Shown here: positions 48,602 to 59,120 of the stretch, piece by piece
How the letters are laid out: the number at the start of each line of letters is the position of its first letter
How positions within the stretch are numbered: the first letter of the stretch is position 1
Origin: Haemophilus sp. HMSC068C11
Lineage (GTDB): Bacteria; Pseudomonadota; Gammaproteobacteria; Enterobacterales; Pasteurellaceae
NCBI RefSeq assembly: GCF_001815355.1
Contig: NZ_KV820368.1
Coordinates: forward strand, 1-64,000
Length of the DNA: 64,000 nucleotides
Reading direction: 5' to 3'
Translations under genes and position numbers: made by a program
The notes under the pieces: generated by a model
What the model was told of the DNA's origin: nothing
The model's input: the letters and a program-made list of their open reading frames with translations, nothing else
Databases searched by the model: none

Positions 48602-48696
48602 AATTTCACAAAATTTACAGATTTTCGCAGAAATTTATCGCAAAGTTCATGATTTTGCGGTAATCTTGCCGACACAAAAAAACAGGTTTCAAAATG

Positions 48697-48730
48697 ACCG
48701 CACTTTGGAAATCAATTCTGAAAGTGCGGT
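48697..48730 (+). terminator. Inverted-USS hairpin before accB
   Basis: ACCGCACTTT and AAAGTGCGGT pair over a 14-base loop in the gap between aroQ and accB. It has little T-run afterwards, so termination may be partial. Confidence 0.6.
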
Positions 48731-48762
48731 TAACAATTCATTATTATTTTTAGGAAGAACGT

Positions 48763-49227
48763 ATGGACATTCGTAAAATCAAAAAACTGATTGAATTAGT
48801 AGAAGAATCGGGTATCACTGAATTAGAAGTGCAAGAAGAAGAAGGTACAGTACGTATTAGTCGTGCGGCACCAGCTGTTGCACCTGCTGCAATTCAATAT
48901 GCAGCAGCCCCTGTCGCACCTGTTGCGGCTCCTGCTGCTGCGCCAGCACCTGCAGCGGCTGCACCTGCGGAAGCACCAGCAGCTGAAGTGTCTGGTCACC
49001 AAGTACGTTCACCAATGGTGGGTACATTCTATCGTAGCCCAAGTCCAGAAGCGAAAGCTTTCGTGGAAGTGGGACAAACTGTCAAAGTAGGCGATGCGCT
49101 TTGTATCGTTGAAGCAATGAAAATGATGAACCGTATCGAAGCTGATAAAGCTGGTGTGGTTAAAGCAATCTTAGTAAATGATGGCGAAGCGGTTGAATTT
49201 GATCAACCATTGATCGTTATCGAATAA
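48763..49227 (+). CDS. accB: Biotin carboxyl carrier protein of acetyl-CoA carboxylase
   Basis: A 154-residue protein carrying biotin on K120 in [11 protein letters not shown]. It has an N-terminal [23 protein letters not shown] region, an Ala/Pro-rich flexible linker (about 37-78), and a C-terminal biotinyl domain ([20 protein letters not shown]). It works with AccC in the first step of fatty-acid synthesis. A hairpin separates it from accC, allowing unequal expression. Confidence 0.96.
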   Translation: MDIRKIKKLIELVEESGITELEVQEEEGTVRISRAAPAVAPAAIQYAAAPVAPVAAPAAAPAPAAAAPAEAPAAEVSGHQVRSPMVGTFYRSPSPEAKAFVEVGQTVKVGDALCIVEAMKMMNRIEADKAGVVKAILVNDGEAVEFDQPLIVIE

Positions 49228-49241
49228 TCCCTATCAATCTG

Positions 49242-49268
49242 AAATGGCGAGCTTTCTCGCCATTTTTT
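49242..49268 (+). terminator. Hairpin with T-run between accB and accC
   Basis: AATGGCGAG and CTCGCCATT pair over a short loop followed by T6. It sits 20 bases before accC and could be an attenuator reducing accC transcription relative to accB. Confidence 0.75.
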
Positions 49269-49287
49269 CACCCAAGTGGAAATTGTT

Positions 49288-50634
49288 ATGTTAGAAAAAG
49301 TTGTGATTGCTAACCGTGGTGAAATTGCACTGCGTATTTTGCGTGCCTGTAAAGAATTAGGCATTAAAACTGTGGCGGTTCACTCTACCGCTGACCGTGA
49401 TTTAAAACACGTATTACTTGCAGATGAAACAGTTTGTATCGGACCTGCGCCATCTGTAAAAAGTTATTTAAATATTCCTGCGATTATTGCTGCAGCAGAA
49501 GTAACCGGTGCGGATGCTATTCACCCTGGTTATGGATTCCTTTCTGAAAATGCAGATTTTGCAGAGCAAGTTGAGCGTTCAGGCTTTACTTTTATCGGTC
49601 CAACAGCAGATGTCATTCGTTTAATGGGTGATAAAGTTTCTGCGATTAAGGCAATGAAAAAAGCGGGCGTGCCTTGTGTTCCAGGTTCTGATGGTCCTGT
49701 AGGCAGTGATATCGCGAAAAATAAAGAAATTGCAAAACGTATTGGTTATCCAATTATTATCAAAGCATCTGGCGGCGGAGGCGGTCGTGGTATGCGCGTG
49801 GTACGTAGCGAAGATGCACTTGAAGAATCCATTGCGATGACCAAAGCAGAAGCAAAAGCAGCGTTTAACAATGATATGGTTTACATGGAAAAATATTTAG
49901 AAAATCCACGCCATATTGAAATCCAAGTTTTAGCTGATACACACGGTAATGCAATCTATCTTGCTGAACGTGATTGTTCTATGCAACGTCGCCACCAAAA
50001 AGTGGTGGAGGAAGCACCAGCACCAGGTATTACCGAAGAAGTCCGTCGTGATATCGGTTCTCGCTGTGCGAAGGCTTGTGTTGAAATTGGCTATCGCGGT
50101 GCAGGTACATTTGAATTTTTATATGAAAATGGTGAGTTCTATTTCATCGAAATGAATACTCGTATTCAAGTAGAACACCCAGTAACAGAAATGATCACTG
50201 GTGTGGATTTGGTGAAAGAACAATTGCGTATTGCGGCTGGTTTACCACTTTCTTACAAACAAGAAGATATTAAAGTGAAAGGTCATGCGATTGAATGTCG
50301 TATCAATGCAGAAGATCCAAAAACATTCTTACCATCTCCAGGTAAAGTGGTACACTTACACTCACCAGGTGGTTTAGGCGTTCGTTGGGATTCTCATATA
50401 TATGCTGGTTATACTGTTCCACCACACTACGATTCTATGATCGCAAAATTAATTACATACGGTGATACTCGTGATGTTGCAATCCGTCGTATGCAAAATG
50501 CATTATCAGAGACGATCATTGACGGTATCAAGACAAACATCCCTCTTCATGAACTTATTCTTGAAGATGAAAACTTCCAAAAAGGTGGTGCAAATATCCA
50601 CTATTTAGAGAAGAAATTAGGGATGCATGATTAA
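49288..50634 (+). CDS. accC: Biotin carboxylase subunit of acetyl-CoA carboxylase
   Basis: A 448-residue ATP-grasp enzyme that carboxylates biotin on AccB. Signature motifs are [30 protein letters not shown], the ATP-binding [12 protein letters not shown], and [16 protein letters not shown]. The start at 49288 ([11 protein letters not shown]) is chosen over one four codons upstream in the frame. A terminator follows. Confidence 0.97.
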   Translation: MLEKVVIANRGEIALRILRACKELGIKTVAVHSTADRDLKHVLLADETVCIGPAPSVKSYLNIPAIIAAAEVTGADAIHPGYGFLSENADFAEQVERSGFTFIGPTADVIRLMGDKVSAIKAMKKAGVPCVPGSDGPVGSDIAKNKEIAKRIGYPIIIKASGGGGGRGMRVVRSEDALEESIAMTKAEAKAAFNNDMVYMEKYLENPRHIEIQVLADTHGNAIYLAERDCSMQRRHQKVVEEAPAPGITEEVRRDIGSRCAKACVEIGYRGAGTFEFLYENGEFYFIEMNTRIQVEHPVTEMITGVDLVKEQLRIAAGLPLSYKQEDIKVKGHAIECRINAEDPKTFLPSPGKVVHLHSPGGLGVRWDSHIYAGYTVPPHYDSMIAKLITYGDTRDVAIRRMQNALSETIIDGIKTNIPLHELILEDENFQKGGANIHYLEKKLGMHD

Positions 50635-50651
50635 TTTATAATTTTCTAGGC

Positions 50652-50677
50652 AAAGGCAGAATATTTCTGCCTTTTTT
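50652..50677 (+). terminator. Terminator of accC
   Basis: AAAGGCAGA and TCTGCCTTT pair with a tetraloop-like turn, then a T-run. Confidence 0.88.
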
Positions 50678-50730
50678 GTTTATCGTTTAATATAATTATT
50701 GACGGTAAAACATTCTAATAGGAGCTAATA

Positions 50731-50985
50731 ATGGATTTATCACAACGATATAAACAAGCCGCCAAGGAGGCGCGCTGGGCATTAGGTTTAGCTATTTTTT
50801 ATGTCATAGGATGGTGTATTTGTGCTTATTTACCAAAAGGGGCACTCGGGCCGATAGGTTTTCCGTTGTGGTTTGAATTATCCTGCATTTATTTGCCCAT
50901 TTTGTTTGTAGTCATTGGGTATTGGATTGTCAAAATTGTCTTTTTAGATATTCCTCTAGATGTTGAGTCAAAGGAGAATAAATAA
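50731..50985 (+). CDS. yhdT: YhdT family membrane protein
   Basis: An 84-residue protein with two membrane segments, matching the YhdT (DUF997) family by its WALGLAIFYVIGWCICAYLPKG and FPLWFELSCIYLP. It lies immediately upstream of panF, as in E. coli, with a one-base overlap (TAATG). It may help the symporter, but this is inference from context. Confidence 0.88.
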   Translation: MDLSQRYKQAAKEARWALGLAIFYVIGWCICAYLPKGALGPIGFPLWFELSCIYLPILFVVIGYWIVKIVFLDIPLDVESKENK

Positions 50986-52409
50986 TGAATTTAGGTATTA
51001 TTCTCCCATTAGCTATCTATTTAGTCTTCATCTTTGGTGCGGCATTATTTGCTTATGTAAAACGCAGTAAAGGGGATTTCCTTACGGAATATTATGTAGG
51101 AAATCGTTCCATGACAGGTTTCGTCCTTGCGATGACAACAGCTTCCACTTATGCCAGTGCCAGTTCTTTTGTTGGGGGACCAGGGGCAGCCTATAAATAT
51201 GGGCTAGGTTGGGTGTTACTCGCCATGATCCAAGTGCCGGCTGTGTGGTTAGCCTTAGGTGCATTAGGCAAAAAGTTTGCATTACTTTCTCGCGAAACCA
51301 ATGCGCTTACTATCAATGATTTATTTTTCTATCGTTATAAAAATAAATATCTCGTTTGGATTTCCAGTCTAGCATTGTTGCTTGCCTTCTTTGCCGCTAT
51401 GGTTGTGCAATTTATTGGTGGCGCAAGATTGCTCGAAACCACGATAGGGATTCCTTATACTCACGCCTTACTTATTTTTGCCTTAACGGTTGGTATTTAT
51501 ACGTTTATTGGTGGTTTCCGAGCCGTCGTGTTAACTGATACGATTCAAGGTACCGTAATGATTTTTGGCACAATCGTACTATTAGTGGGCGTGATTTACC
51601 ATCTCGGTGGCGTGGAAAATGCGGTCAATAAATTAACTGAAATTGATCCGAGCTTAGTAAGCCCTTACGGCCCAAATGAGATGCTTGATTTTCAATTTAT
51701 GGCATCATTTTGGATCTTAGTCTGTTTCGGTGTGGTAGGTTTACCACATACAGCCGTGCGTTGCATGGCTTTCAAAGATAGTAAAGCCTTACATCGAGGC
51801 ATGCTCATTGGTACGATTGTCCTTTCAGTTATTATGTTAGGGATGCATTTAGCGGGAGCTTTAGGTCGTGCTGTTGTGCCAGATTTAACGGTGTCAGATA
51901 AAGTCATTCCAACCTTAATGTTGGAAGTGCTTCCGCCTATTGTTGCAGGGATTTTCTTAGCCGCACCGATGTCGGCGATTATGTCCACAGTTGATGCGCA
52001 ACTCATTCAATCCTCCTCAATTTTTGTGAAAGACTTATATCTTGCAAGCAAACCTGAAGCCGCGAAGAATGAAAAACGAATTAGCCGTATTTCATCAGTC
52101 ATTACACTAATTTTATCGGCGTTGTTAATTCTTGCCGCACTGAATCCACCTGATATGATTATTTGGTTGAATCTATTTGCTTTCGGTGGATTAGAAGCAG
52201 CATTCCTTTGGGTGATTGTATTAGGCATTTATTGGGATAAAGCAAATGCAGCAGGTGCAATAAGCTCAATGGTGGTGGGATTAAGTAGTTATGTGCTACT
52301 GACTCAATTTGGTATCAAACTATTTGGTTTTAATGCCATTGTACCTGCACTTGTATTTGGCTTGATTGCTTTCATCTTGGGTAACCAATTCGGCGCAAAA
52401 AAACAGTAA
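50985..52409 (+). CDS. panF: Sodium/pantothenate symporter
   Basis: A 474-residue SSS-family transporter with about 13 membrane segments importing pantothenate with sodium for coenzyme A synthesis. The family-typical FLTEYYVGNRSMTGFVLAM is followed by STYASASSFVGGPGAAYKYGLGWV. It is coupled to yhdT. The C-terminal part ends in a charged tail. Pantothenate specificity comes from family resemblance and the yhdT context. Confidence 0.9.
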   Translation: MNLGIILPLAIYLVFIFGAALFAYVKRSKGDFLTEYYVGNRSMTGFVLAMTTASTYASASSFVGGPGAAYKYGLGWVLLAMIQVPAVWLALGALGKKFALLSRETNALTINDLFFYRYKNKYLVWISSLALLLAFFAAMVVQFIGGARLLETTIGIPYTHALLIFALTVGIYTFIGGFRAVVLTDTIQGTVMIFGTIVLLVGVIYHLGGVENAVNKLTEIDPSLVSPYGPNEMLDFQFMASFWILVCFGVVGLPHTAVRCMAFKDSKALHRGMLIGTIVLSVIMLGMHLAGALGRAVVPDLTVSDKVIPTLMLEVLPPIVAGIFLAAPMSAIMSTVDAQLIQSSSIFVKDLYLASKPEAAKNEKRISRISSVITLILSALLILAALNPPDMIIWLNLFAFGGLEAAFLWVIVLGIYWDKANAAGAISSMVVGLSSYVLLTQFGIKLFGFNAIVPALVFGLIAFILGNQFGAKKQ

Positions 52410-52425
52410 AAATGGACCGCACTTT

Positions 52426-53301
52426 ATGATTTACCAGATCCTAGCGTTGTTTATTTGGAGTAGTGCCTTTGTTGCCGCTAAATACACCTTTACAATGATG
52501 GACACCATTTTGATGATCCAAGCCCGTTTATTAATGGCGGCGATTATTGTGATGCCACTCTTTTTTCGTCGTTGGAAAGGCGTGTCTAAACCGATGCGAA
52601 AACAGCTTTGGTGGCTAGGTTTTTTCAATTATACCGCGACCTTTTTGCTGGGATTCATTGGTTTAAAATATACAAGCGCGGCGAGTGCAACGACCATGAT
52701 TGGATTAGAACCATTATGTGTGATTTTCATTGGGCATTTTTTCTTTCAAGATCGTGCGAAATGGTATCATTGGTTGTGTGGGGCTTTTGCCTTTTTAGGC
52801 GTGGCCATTTTAATTCTAGGCGGGCAGGGCAATGAAGGCGCAAGTGAAATTAGCTTATTGGGTTGCTCCTTAGTGGTGGCGGCAAGTATTGTGTTTGCTT
52901 GTTGCTTGCGTTGGACGAAAAAAGTGGTGGCAACGGTTTCAGCACAAGCCTATACATCCATTTCGATTGTGTTAGCAAGCATCACCATGCTGCCATTTAC
53001 TTTATTGCTGACGGAAAACTGGGATATCCATTTTAACTGGCTTGGTTTCTTCGGTTTGATTTATCTCGGTGTAGTATGTAGTTGGTTTGCCTTTTGGTTG
53101 TGGAATAAAGGCTTAAATTCGGTGGATGCAAAAATCTCGGGAATTTTGACCGCACTTGAGCCGATTTTTGGTGTCTTTTTGGCAGTATTATTACTCAACG
53201 AAGAGGTTTCACTTGTTTCAGCGCTTGGGATTATCATTATTGTGGTTTCAGCCCTAGGCGTAAGTTTATTACCCAGATGGTTACATAAAGAAATTAATTA
53301 A
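52426..53301 (+). CDS. EamA/DMT-family membrane transporter
   Basis: A 291-residue protein with ten membrane segments made of two repeated EamA halves; the first has FIGLKYTSAASATTMIGLEPLC and the second the KISGILTALEPIFGVFLAVLLLNE motif typical of drug/metabolite exporters. The substrate is unknown. The ATG at 52426 is used; the frame reaches back into panF. A USS complement (ACCGCACTT) directly precedes the start, so no normal ribosome site is visible. prmA follows after 12 bases. Confidence 0.82.
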   Translation: MIYQILALFIWSSAFVAAKYTFTMMDTILMIQARLLMAAIIVMPLFFRRWKGVSKPMRKQLWWLGFFNYTATFLLGFIGLKYTSAASATTMIGLEPLCVIFIGHFFFQDRAKWYHWLCGAFAFLGVAILILGGQGNEGASEISLLGCSLVVAASIVFACCLRWTKKVVATVSAQAYTSISIVLASITMLPFTLLLTENWDIHFNWLGFFGLIYLGVVCSWFAFWLWNKGLNSVDAKISGILTALEPIFGVFLAVLLLNEEVSLVSALGIIIIVVSALGVSLLPRWLHKEIN

Positions 53302-53313
53302 AAGGAAAAGAAG

Positions 53314-54201
53314 ATGGCGTGGATTCAAATTCGCTTAAATAGTACAAATGAAAAAGCCGAGAATATTAGCGATTTTTTAGAAGAAATTGGCTCAGTTTCG
53401 GTCACATTTATGGATAGCCAAGATACACCGATTTTTGAACCACTTCCAGGCGAAACACGTTTGTGGGGAAATACGGATGTGATTGCATTATTTGATGCAG
53501 AAACCGATATGAATGAAATTGTGAGTTTGCTTAAACAAGCACATCATTTAGATGAAAACACCGCTTACAAAATTGAGCAAATCGAGGATAAAGATTGGGA
53601 ACGTGAATGGATGGATAACTTCCACCCAATGCAATTTGGCAAACGTTTATGGATTTGCCCAAGCTGGCGTGAAGTGCCAGATCAAAATGCAGTTAATGTG
53701 ATGCTTGATCCTGGTTTAGCTTTCGGAACAGGCACCCACCCGACAACCGCACTTTGTTTAGAGTGGTTAGATGGTTTGGATTTAACTGACAAAACCGTCA
53801 TCGATTTTGGTTGTGGCTCTGGAATTCTTGCCATTGCAGCCCTTAAATTAGGGGCTAAAAATGCAATCGGTATTGATATCGATCCACAAGCCATTCTCGC
53901 CAGTCGAAATAATGCAGAACAAAATGGGGTGGCGGATCGTCTTCAACTTTTCTTATCCGATGATAAACCTGCAGATTTAAAAGCAGATGTTGTTGTGGCG
54001 AATATTCTTGCGGGGCCATTGAAAGAACTTTATCCGATTATTTCTCAACTAGTGAAAGAGAGCGGTGATCTTGGATTATCGGGTATTTTAGAAACCCAAG
54101 CAGAATCGGTATGTGATGCTTATACACAATCCTTTGATTTAGATCCTGTTGCAGTGAAAGAGGAATGGTGCCGTATTACAGGTAAATTAAAATCGGCTTA
54201 A
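53314..54201 (+). CDS. prmA: Ribosomal protein L11 methyltransferase
   Basis: A 295-residue methyltransferase that trimethylates L11. It has an N-terminal substrate-recognition domain (about 1-90) and a C-terminal SAM fold with [20 protein letters not shown] and [14 protein letters not shown], with NPPF-like motif replaced by NILA as is normal in PrmA. A good AAGGAAAAG ribosome site precedes it. It lies upstream of dusB-fis. Confidence 0.95.
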   Translation: MAWIQIRLNSTNEKAENISDFLEEIGSVSVTFMDSQDTPIFEPLPGETRLWGNTDVIALFDAETDMNEIVSLLKQAHHLDENTAYKIEQIEDKDWEREWMDNFHPMQFGKRLWICPSWREVPDQNAVNVMLDPGLAFGTGTHPTTALCLEWLDGLDLTDKTVIDFGCGSGILAIAALKLGAKNAIGIDIDPQAILASRNNAEQNGVADRLQLFLSDDKPADLKADVVVANILAGPLKELYPIISQLVKESGDLGLSGILETQAESVCDAYTQSFDLDPVAVKEEWCRITGKLKSA

Positions 54202-54249
54202 TTTCTTTTTGTCAATTAAAAAAAGTGCATTTTTTGAACAAATTTCCCT

Positions 54250-54278
54250 TTGCAAAAAAAAAGAAAAATGCGTAATAT
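54250..54278 (+). promoter_or_regulatory. Predicted promoter of dusB-fis
   Basis: TTGCAA (54250-54255) and TAATAT (54273-54278) have a 17-base spacer and are followed by a GC-rich discriminator (GCACCCC) typical of growth-rate-controlled promoters, as in the enterobacterial fis operon. Confidence 0.7.
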
Positions 54279-54350
54279 AGCACCCCTTGTCGGTGACTGC
54301 TGTTGCCTGACTTGATAGAGATTAGGACTTGTAATTGGGGATAACATAAA

Positions 54351-55331
54351 ATGCGAATTGGTTCTTATGAATTAAAAAATCGTATTTTATTGGCGCCCAT
54401 GGCAGGTATCACGGATCAACCTTTTCGACGTTTATGTGCCCATTACGGCGCGGGATTAACGTTTTCAGAGATGATGTCCACTAATCCACAAGTTTGGCAT
54501 ACAGAGAAATCGAAACTTCGTTTAGCACATAGTGAAGAGCTAGGATTAAATGCGGTGCAAATCGCAGGTTCTGATCCTTTAGAAATGGCCCAAGCTGCAG
54601 CAATTAATGTAGCCTATGGCGCTGAAATTATCGACATCAATATGGGCTGTCCTGCAAAGAAAGTGAATCGAAAGCTGGCGGGTTCTGCACTGCTTCAATT
54701 TCCTGATTTAGTGGAAAAAATTTTAAAAGAAGTCGTGAATGCCGTTGATGTGCCTGTGACGTTAAAAATTCGCACAGGTTGGGATAAAGCAAATCGAAAC
54801 TGTGTGCAAATCGGCAAAATTGCAGAACAATCTGGTATTCAAGCTTTAACCATTCACGGGCGGACGAAAGAATGCCTATTTGAAGGGGAAGCGGAATACG
54901 ACAATATTCGAGCAGTCAAACAATCAATTTCAATTCCTGTTATTGCGAATGGTGATATTGATTCTGCCTCGAAAGCGAAAAAGGTACTTGAGTATACAGG
55001 TGCTGATGCAATAATGATCGGTCGTGCCGCACTAGGCAATCCATGGCTTTTTCAAGCCGTCGAGGCTTTAGTTGAACATGATTCGATAATTCAAACTCCA
55101 AGTTTGCGTGAAAAGTGCGGTCATATTTTGCGTCATATTCAGGAACTTCATGAGTTCTATGGTGAGCAAAAAGGCTATCGAATAGCCCGTAAGCACGTAG
55201 CTTGGTATTTACAGGGAATTCAACCCGATTCCGTTTTTAGACAGACTTTTAACGCAATTAATGAACCGAAAGAGCAGTTAATTGTGCTGGAAGATTTTTT
55301 AAATTCAATTTTGGATAAAGAAAAATGTTAG
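54351..55331 (+). CDS. dusB: tRNA-dihydrouridine synthase B
   Basis: A 326-residue FMN enzyme reducing specific tRNA uridines to dihydrouridine. The barrel start is [17 protein letters not shown], with the active-site cysteine in [14 protein letters not shown] and [16 protein letters not shown]. Length is normal. Its end overlaps the fis start by 7 bases, giving the classic dusB-fis operon. Confidence 0.96.
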   Translation: MRIGSYELKNRILLAPMAGITDQPFRRLCAHYGAGLTFSEMMSTNPQVWHTEKSKLRLAHSEELGLNAVQIAGSDPLEMAQAAAINVAYGAEIIDINMGCPAKKVNRKLAGSALLQFPDLVEKILKEVVNAVDVPVTLKIRTGWDKANRNCVQIGKIAEQSGIQALTIHGRTKECLFEGEAEYDNIRAVKQSISIPVIANGDIDSASKAKKVLEYTGADAIMIGRAALGNPWLFQAVEALVEHDSIIQTPSLREKCGHILRHIQELHEFYGEQKGYRIARKHVAWYLQGIQPDSVFRQTFNAINEPKEQLIVLEDFLNSILDKEKC

Positions 55332-55624
55332 AACAACAACGTAGTCCGTCTGAAGCGTTAACCGTTTCAGTTTTAAACTCTCAATCACAAGTAACAAACA
55401 AACCATTACGTGATTCAGTAAAACAAGCTTTACGCAATTACTTATCACAATTAGATGGTCAAGATGTGAATGATCTTTACGAATTAGTATTAGCGGAAGT
55501 TGAACACCCGATGTTAGATATGATTATGCAATACACCCGCGGTAACCAAACTCGTGCAGCGAACATGCTCGGCATTAACCGTGGTACATTGCGTAAGAAA
55601 TTGAAAAAATACGGTATGGGCTAA
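55325..55624 (+). CDS. fis: DNA-binding protein Fis
   Basis: A 99-residue nucleoid protein and regulator of rRNA and many growth genes. The C-terminal helix-turn-helix [28 protein letters not shown] is the Fis signature. The N-terminal part carries the beta-hairpin arms used in recombination enhancement. It overlaps dusB and is probably expressed mainly in early growth. A terminator follows. Confidence 0.97.
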   Translation: MLEQQRSPSEALTVSVLNSQSQVTNKPLRDSVKQALRNYLSQLDGQDVNDLYELVLAEVEHPMLDMIMQYTRGNQTRAANMLGINRGTLRKKLKKYGMG

Positions 55625-55640
55625 TTAAGATTAGCAAAAG

Positions 55641-55670
55641 AAAAGGCGAACATGATGTTCGCCTTTTTAT
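55641..55670. terminator. Bidirectional terminator between fis and tonB
   Basis: AAAAGGCGAACA and TGTTCGCCTTTT form a long stem with T-runs on both sides. Confidence 0.9.
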
Positions 55671-55674
55671 TTAT

Positions 55675-56475
55675 CTATTGAATGGTGAAGCTAATTGGTA
55701 CACTGACTGAAGAGGTAAATCCAGCGGGTTTTGGACCAACAGGTCTTGCACTTCTCACCGCTTCCAGTGCTGCGTTGTCTAAGCTTTCATCTCCAGAGGA
55801 GTTCGTTACTCGTTCTCCTGATAAGGAACCATCTGCCCCTACGCTAAAACTCACGCTCACAACACCTTGTTTACGCATCATCTTCGCTCGAGCAGGATAA
55901 CGTTTGTGCCGTTCAATTTCACGTCGAATAGCTGCACGGTAAGCATTTAGCTCATCCGTATTGGTACCTGAGCCACCTTGAACGCCATTTGTACCAGGTT
56001 GACCTGTGGTCGTTGCTTTAGAATTTGCCGTAGCCGTTGAATTAATATTCTTATCGCCAATCGGTAAGCTCTTCGGCATTTCTACCGCTTTCTCTGCTTT
56101 TACCTCATTTTTAGGTTTTTCTTTTGGCTTCTCTTTCGGTTTTGGTTTCGGCTTTTCTATTGGTTTTTCTGGCTTTTTCTCAGGTTCTTTTTTCTTCTCA
56201 GGCTCTGGTTTCTTCGTTGGATCTGCGACGACTTCTTGCTTTTCAGGTTCCGGTTCTGCCTGTTGAGGTTCAGGTTCCGGCTCAGGAGCGGGTTCTTCCA
56301 CTCTCATCCCTTGAATCATTTCCATTGATATTGTCGTGGATATTTCACCTGTAGCATTACTTGCAGCTTCACTTGGCTTATGCCAGTTCCAAAGCAATGC
56401 GCCTACAATGGCACCATGAATTAATAGAGAAATAAGCAAGCCTAATAGTGATCGTTTAGCTTGTTGGCTGTTCAT
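55675..56475 (-). CDS. tonB: Energy-transducing protein TonB
   Basis: A 266-residue inner-membrane protein that carries energy from ExbB/ExbD to outer-membrane receptors. It has one N-terminal anchor (about 9-30) with the conserved histidine in [15 protein letters not shown], a long Pro-Glu then Pro-Lys-rich periplasmic spacer (about 55-125), and a C-terminal domain with [18 protein letters not shown]. Its start overlaps the exbD stop by 4 bases (ATGA). Frames on the other strand through the low-complexity spacer are artefacts. Confidence 0.95.
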   Translation of the reverse strand: MNSQQAKRSLLGLLISLLIHGAIVGALLWNWHKPSEAASNATGEISTTISMEMIQGMRVEEPAPEPEPEPQQAEPEPEKQEVVADPTKKPEPEKKKEPEKKPEKPIEKPKPKPKEKPKEKPKNEVKAEKAVEMPKSLPIGDKNINSTATANSKATTTGQPGTNGVQGGSGTNTDELNAYRAAIRREIERHKRYPARAKMMRKQGVVSVSFSVGADGSLSGERVTNSSGDESLDNAALEAVRSARPVGPKPAGFTSSVSVPISFTIQ

Positions 56476-56909
56476 TGTTTATGCCCTACTCCGACGCCTC
56501 CCACTGCTGGCGCATTTTTGCTCGAAGCGCCTTTATCTTTCATCGAAACAATCGCGACATTTTTAATTTCGTTTTTCGATAACATGTCAGTAATCGTCAC
56601 AAAATCTTGGAAAGAGGCTTCTGCATCAATTTTTAATGTAACTTTCTGATCTTTATTCCAACCCGCGATCTCTTTTTCAAGCGCTTCTTGCGAGATAGGT
56701 TTGTCATTAAAATAAAGTTGTTTATCTGCCGTTACAGTCAATAATTTGGCTAATTCATCTGATTTGAATGCGACCGTTGAACTGGCTTTTGGCACATTAA
56801 CTTGAATTTTTCCTTGAGAAATAAAGGATGCGGTGATCAACACTATCGCTAATAACACCAACATAATGTCGATGAAAGGAATAATATTGATTTCATCAAA
56901 TTTTTTCAC
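56472..56909 (-). CDS. exbD: Biopolymer transport protein ExbD
   Basis: A 145-residue protein with a single membrane segment (about 10-30) holding the essential aspartate in [19 protein letters not shown], followed by a periplasmic domain. It works with ExbB as the proton channel that energises TonB. It begins 2 bases after the exbB stop. Confidence 0.95.
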   Translation of the reverse strand: MKKFDEINIIPFIDIMLVLLAIVLITASFISQGKIQVNVPKASSTVAFKSDELAKLLTVTADKQLYFNDKPISQEALEKEIAGWNKDQKVTLKIDAEASFQDFVTITDMLSKNEIKNVAIVSMKDKGASSKNAPAVGGVGVGHKQ

Positions 56910-56911
56910 GA

Positions 56912-57364
56912 TTATTCCTTATCTTTTTGAGCGTTTAATACTTTCCATTTCAATAAGTTAACATCTACTTTACGACCTAAGCCGTTATAGAACATCATGG
57001 ATGGAATCGCGACTAAAATACCTAGTGCGGTTGCTTTTAGCGCAAGAGAGAGGTGCATCATGATTGCGCCAGCATCGACATCACCGCCAGCTTGACCAAT
57101 TTGATAGAAGGTTAACAAAATACCAATTACTGTTCCTAACAAGCCCACATAAGGTGCGTTTGCGCCAACGGTTGAAATGGTCGTCATATTGCGATTTAAA
57201 TCAATTTCAAGTGAATGGATATTGGAATATTTAGCGACATTGACACGGCTTAAAAAGATAAAACGCTCAATCACAGTAGCAAGCATGATTACGCTCATAA
57301 GAAGTAAAAGCCCGATAATAATGTAATCACTATATTGTTCTAAAAACTCAAAAAGTTTTGGCAT
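56912..57364 (-). CDS. exbB: Biopolymer transport protein ExbB
   Basis: A 150-residue MotA/TolQ/ExbB family protein, the short form found in Haemophilus compared with about 240 in E. coli. It has three membrane segments. [15 protein letters not shown] and [21 protein letters not shown] are family motifs. It leads the exbB-exbD-tonB operon. A Fur-like site lies about 45 bases upstream. Confidence 0.94.
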   Translation of the reverse strand: MPKLFEFLEQYSDYIIIGLLLLMSVIMLATVIERFIFLSRVNVAKYSNIHSLEIDLNRNMTTISTVGANAPYVGLLGTVIGILLTFYQIGQAGGDVDAGAIMMHLSLALKATALGILVAIPSMMFYNGLGRKVDVNLLKWKVLNAQKDKE

Positions 57365-57404
57365 CTGATAGTCCTTTTATATGATAAAGAATACAAAATT
57401 AATT

Positions 57405-57423
57405 GATAATGAATTTCAATTAG
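57405..57423. promoter_or_regulatory. Possible Fur box upstream of exbB
   Basis: GATAATGAATTTCAATTAG matches 12 of 19 positions of the Fur consensus, including the first eight. Iron control of TonB systems is common, which adds support, but AT-rich DNA makes the match weak. Confidence 0.4.
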
Positions 57424-57486
57424 ATTGGAATTTTATCAAATGAAAAATAGAGCGTAAATATAAATTAGAAAAATGGCTATTTTTTG

Positions 57487-57520
57487 ACCGCACTTTGAGG
57501 TAAATCATAGAAAGTGCGGT
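57487..57520 (-). terminator. Inverted-USS terminator after bcp
   Basis: ACCGCACTTT and AAAGTGCGGT are inverted uptake cores separated by 14 bases. On the minus strand a T-run (from AAAAA) follows. It separates bcp from exbB. Confidence 0.8.
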
Positions 57521-57536
57521 TGTTTTGAGAGGGGAT

Positions 57537-58004
57537 TTAAAGGGATTGCAGGTAATCTAAGACAACCTGATGATGTTCGCCTGTTTTGAATTTATCAAAA
57601 ACGTGTTGAATTTTGCCTTGTTCATCAATGAGGAAGCTAATGCGGTGAATGCCGTCATAGGTGCGTCCCATAAATTTCTTTTCACCCCAAACACCAAATT
57701 GCTCGGCAACCTGGTGATCTTCATCAGAAAGCAAGGTGAAATTGAGCGATTTTTTCTCAACAAATTGAGCCAGTTTTTTTGGCGCATCTGTGCTGATGCC
57801 TAAAATAATCACACCTAATTTTTCTAACTCGCTTTTAGCATCACGTAAACCGCAGGCTTGAGTTGTACAGCCTGGTGTTAAGGCTTTTGGATAAAAATAC
57901 ACGAGTACTTTTTTGCCTTTAAAGTTGCCAAGTGAAATTGGTTGATTATCTTGATTTAAAAGGGTGAATTGCGGTGCTAAGTCACCCACTTGTAATGTTT
58001 TCAT
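57537..58004 (-). CDS. bcp: Thiol peroxidase of the Bcp/PrxQ type
   Basis: A 155-residue thioredoxin-dependent peroxidase. The PxxxTPGCTTQACGLRD motif holds the peroxidatic cysteine and a second cysteine five residues later. It detoxifies hydrogen and organic peroxides in the cytoplasm. Length is normal. It is divergent from dapA. Confidence 0.94.
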   Translation of the reverse strand: MKTLQVGDLAPQFTLLNQDNQPISLGNFKGKKVLVYFYPKALTPGCTTQACGLRDAKSELEKLGVIILGISTDAPKKLAQFVEKKSLNFTLLSDEDHQVAEQFGVWGEKKFMGRTYDGIHRISFLIDEQGKIQHVFDKFKTGEHHQVVLDYLQSL

Positions 58005-58121
58005 AAAAAATCCTTAAAAATGTAAAAAATGATTTGTAAATTCAAGCTATTTTAGCGATTATAACCAAATATTTTCAAATGTTATTGTTAAAACGCAAAA
58101 TAGATGTAAATGGAGTACCTT

Positions 58122-59018
58122 ATGACTACGCAAACCCCCTTATTTTCAGGCAGTATTGTTGCTTTAGTAACCCCGATGGATAACCACGGGAACATTGATT
58201 TTGAAACATTAGAAAAACTTATCGAGTTTCATATCAATGCGGGTACAGATTCGATTGTATCTGTGGGGACAACAGGAGAGTCCGCCACATTAAGCATTGA
58301 AGAAAATGTGAAGGTGATTGAAAAGACGGTTGAGTTAGCAAAAGGACGTATTCCAATCATTGCTGGCACCGGTGCGAATGCAACGAGCGAAGCCATTGTG
58401 ATGACAAAATTATTACGTGATAGCGGTGTAGCCGGTTGTTTATCTGTTGTTCCTTACTACAATAAACCAACTCAAGAAGGCATGTTCCAACATTTTAAAG
58501 CGATTGCAGAATGCACGGATTTACCACAACTTCTTTATAACGTACCAGGTCGTACCGGTAGTGATATGAAACCTGAAACCGTAGCACGTTTGTCGCAAAT
58601 TGAGAATATTGTGGGGATTAAAGAAGCCACAGGCGATTTAACTCGTATCACTGCAATTAAAGAATTAGCCGGTAAAGATTTCATTGTGTTAAGTGGGGAT
58701 GATGCTACAGGGCTAGAAGCGATGAAATTAGGTGCAGAAGGTGTCATTTCTGTGACAAACAACCTTGCTGCAAAAGACATGGCCGCGATGTGTCGCTATG
58801 CTTTAGCGGGTGATTTTGCAAAAGCGGAAGAAATTAATGCCCGCTTAATGCCTTTACACCAAGATTTATTTATTGAATCAAACCCAATTCCAGTAAAATG
58901 GGCTGCATATCGTTTAGGTTTAATTAAGACTTCACACTTACGTTTACCACTTACTGTGTTAAGCGAAAGCGCTCAAGTAAAAGTAGAAGAAGCATTAAAA
59001 ATTGCTGGCTTAATTTAA
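58122..59018 (+). CDS. dapA: 4-hydroxy-tetrahydrodipicolinate synthase
   Basis: A 298-residue enzyme condensing pyruvate and aspartate semialdehyde, first step to diaminopimelate and lysine. Family motifs are [31 protein letters not shown] and the Schiff-base lysine in [10 protein letters not shown]. The ATG at 58122 is chosen because GGAG just precedes it; a frame start 12 bases earlier would contain it. It feeds the same pathway as LysA (3009). Confidence 0.96.
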   Translation: MTTQTPLFSGSIVALVTPMDNHGNIDFETLEKLIEFHINAGTDSIVSVGTTGESATLSIEENVKVIEKTVELAKGRIPIIAGTGANATSEAIVMTKLLRDSGVAGCLSVVPYYNKPTQEGMFQHFKAIAECTDLPQLLYNVPGRTGSDMKPETVARLSQIENIVGIKEATGDLTRITAIKELAGKDFIVLSGDDATGLEAMKLGAEGVISVTNNLAAKDMAAMCRYALAGDFAKAEEINARLMPLHQDLFIESNPIPVKWAAYRLGLIKTSHLRLPLTVLSESAQVKVEEALKIAGLI

Positions 59019-59022
59019 TGAA

Positions 59023-59050
59023 TTAAAGGGTTGTTTTTACAGCCCTTTAA
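59023..59050 (+). terminator. Hairpin between dapA and bamC
   Basis: TTAAAGGG(TT)GT and ACAGCCCTTTAA pair imperfectly over a T-rich loop. The T-run after it is short, so read-through into bamC is possible. Confidence 0.5.
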
Positions 59051-59120
59051 ACTTTCAGCTCTTTTATTTGTCAAAGAGCGGTCATTATTCTAATTATTTT
59101 TTATTGAAAGGATTTAAGGA

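Noticed and set aside
48857-49090. Leu/Gln-rich frames overlapping accB
   Set aside because: They arise from the Ala/Pro-rich linker of AccB read in other frames.
54202-54350. Possible small RNA in the prmA-dusB gap
   Set aside because: The stretch is explained by the dusB-fis promoter and leader; no terminator ends a separate transcript.
55340-55355. CCGTCTGAA inside fis, resembling neisserial DUS
   Set aside because: It is a coding sequence for a normal Fis residue run, has no inverted partner, and is best seen as chance.
55682-56354. Frames rich in Phe/Gly/Ser opposite tonB
   Set aside because: They are antisense shadows of the low-complexity Pro-Glu/Pro-Lys spacer of TonB.
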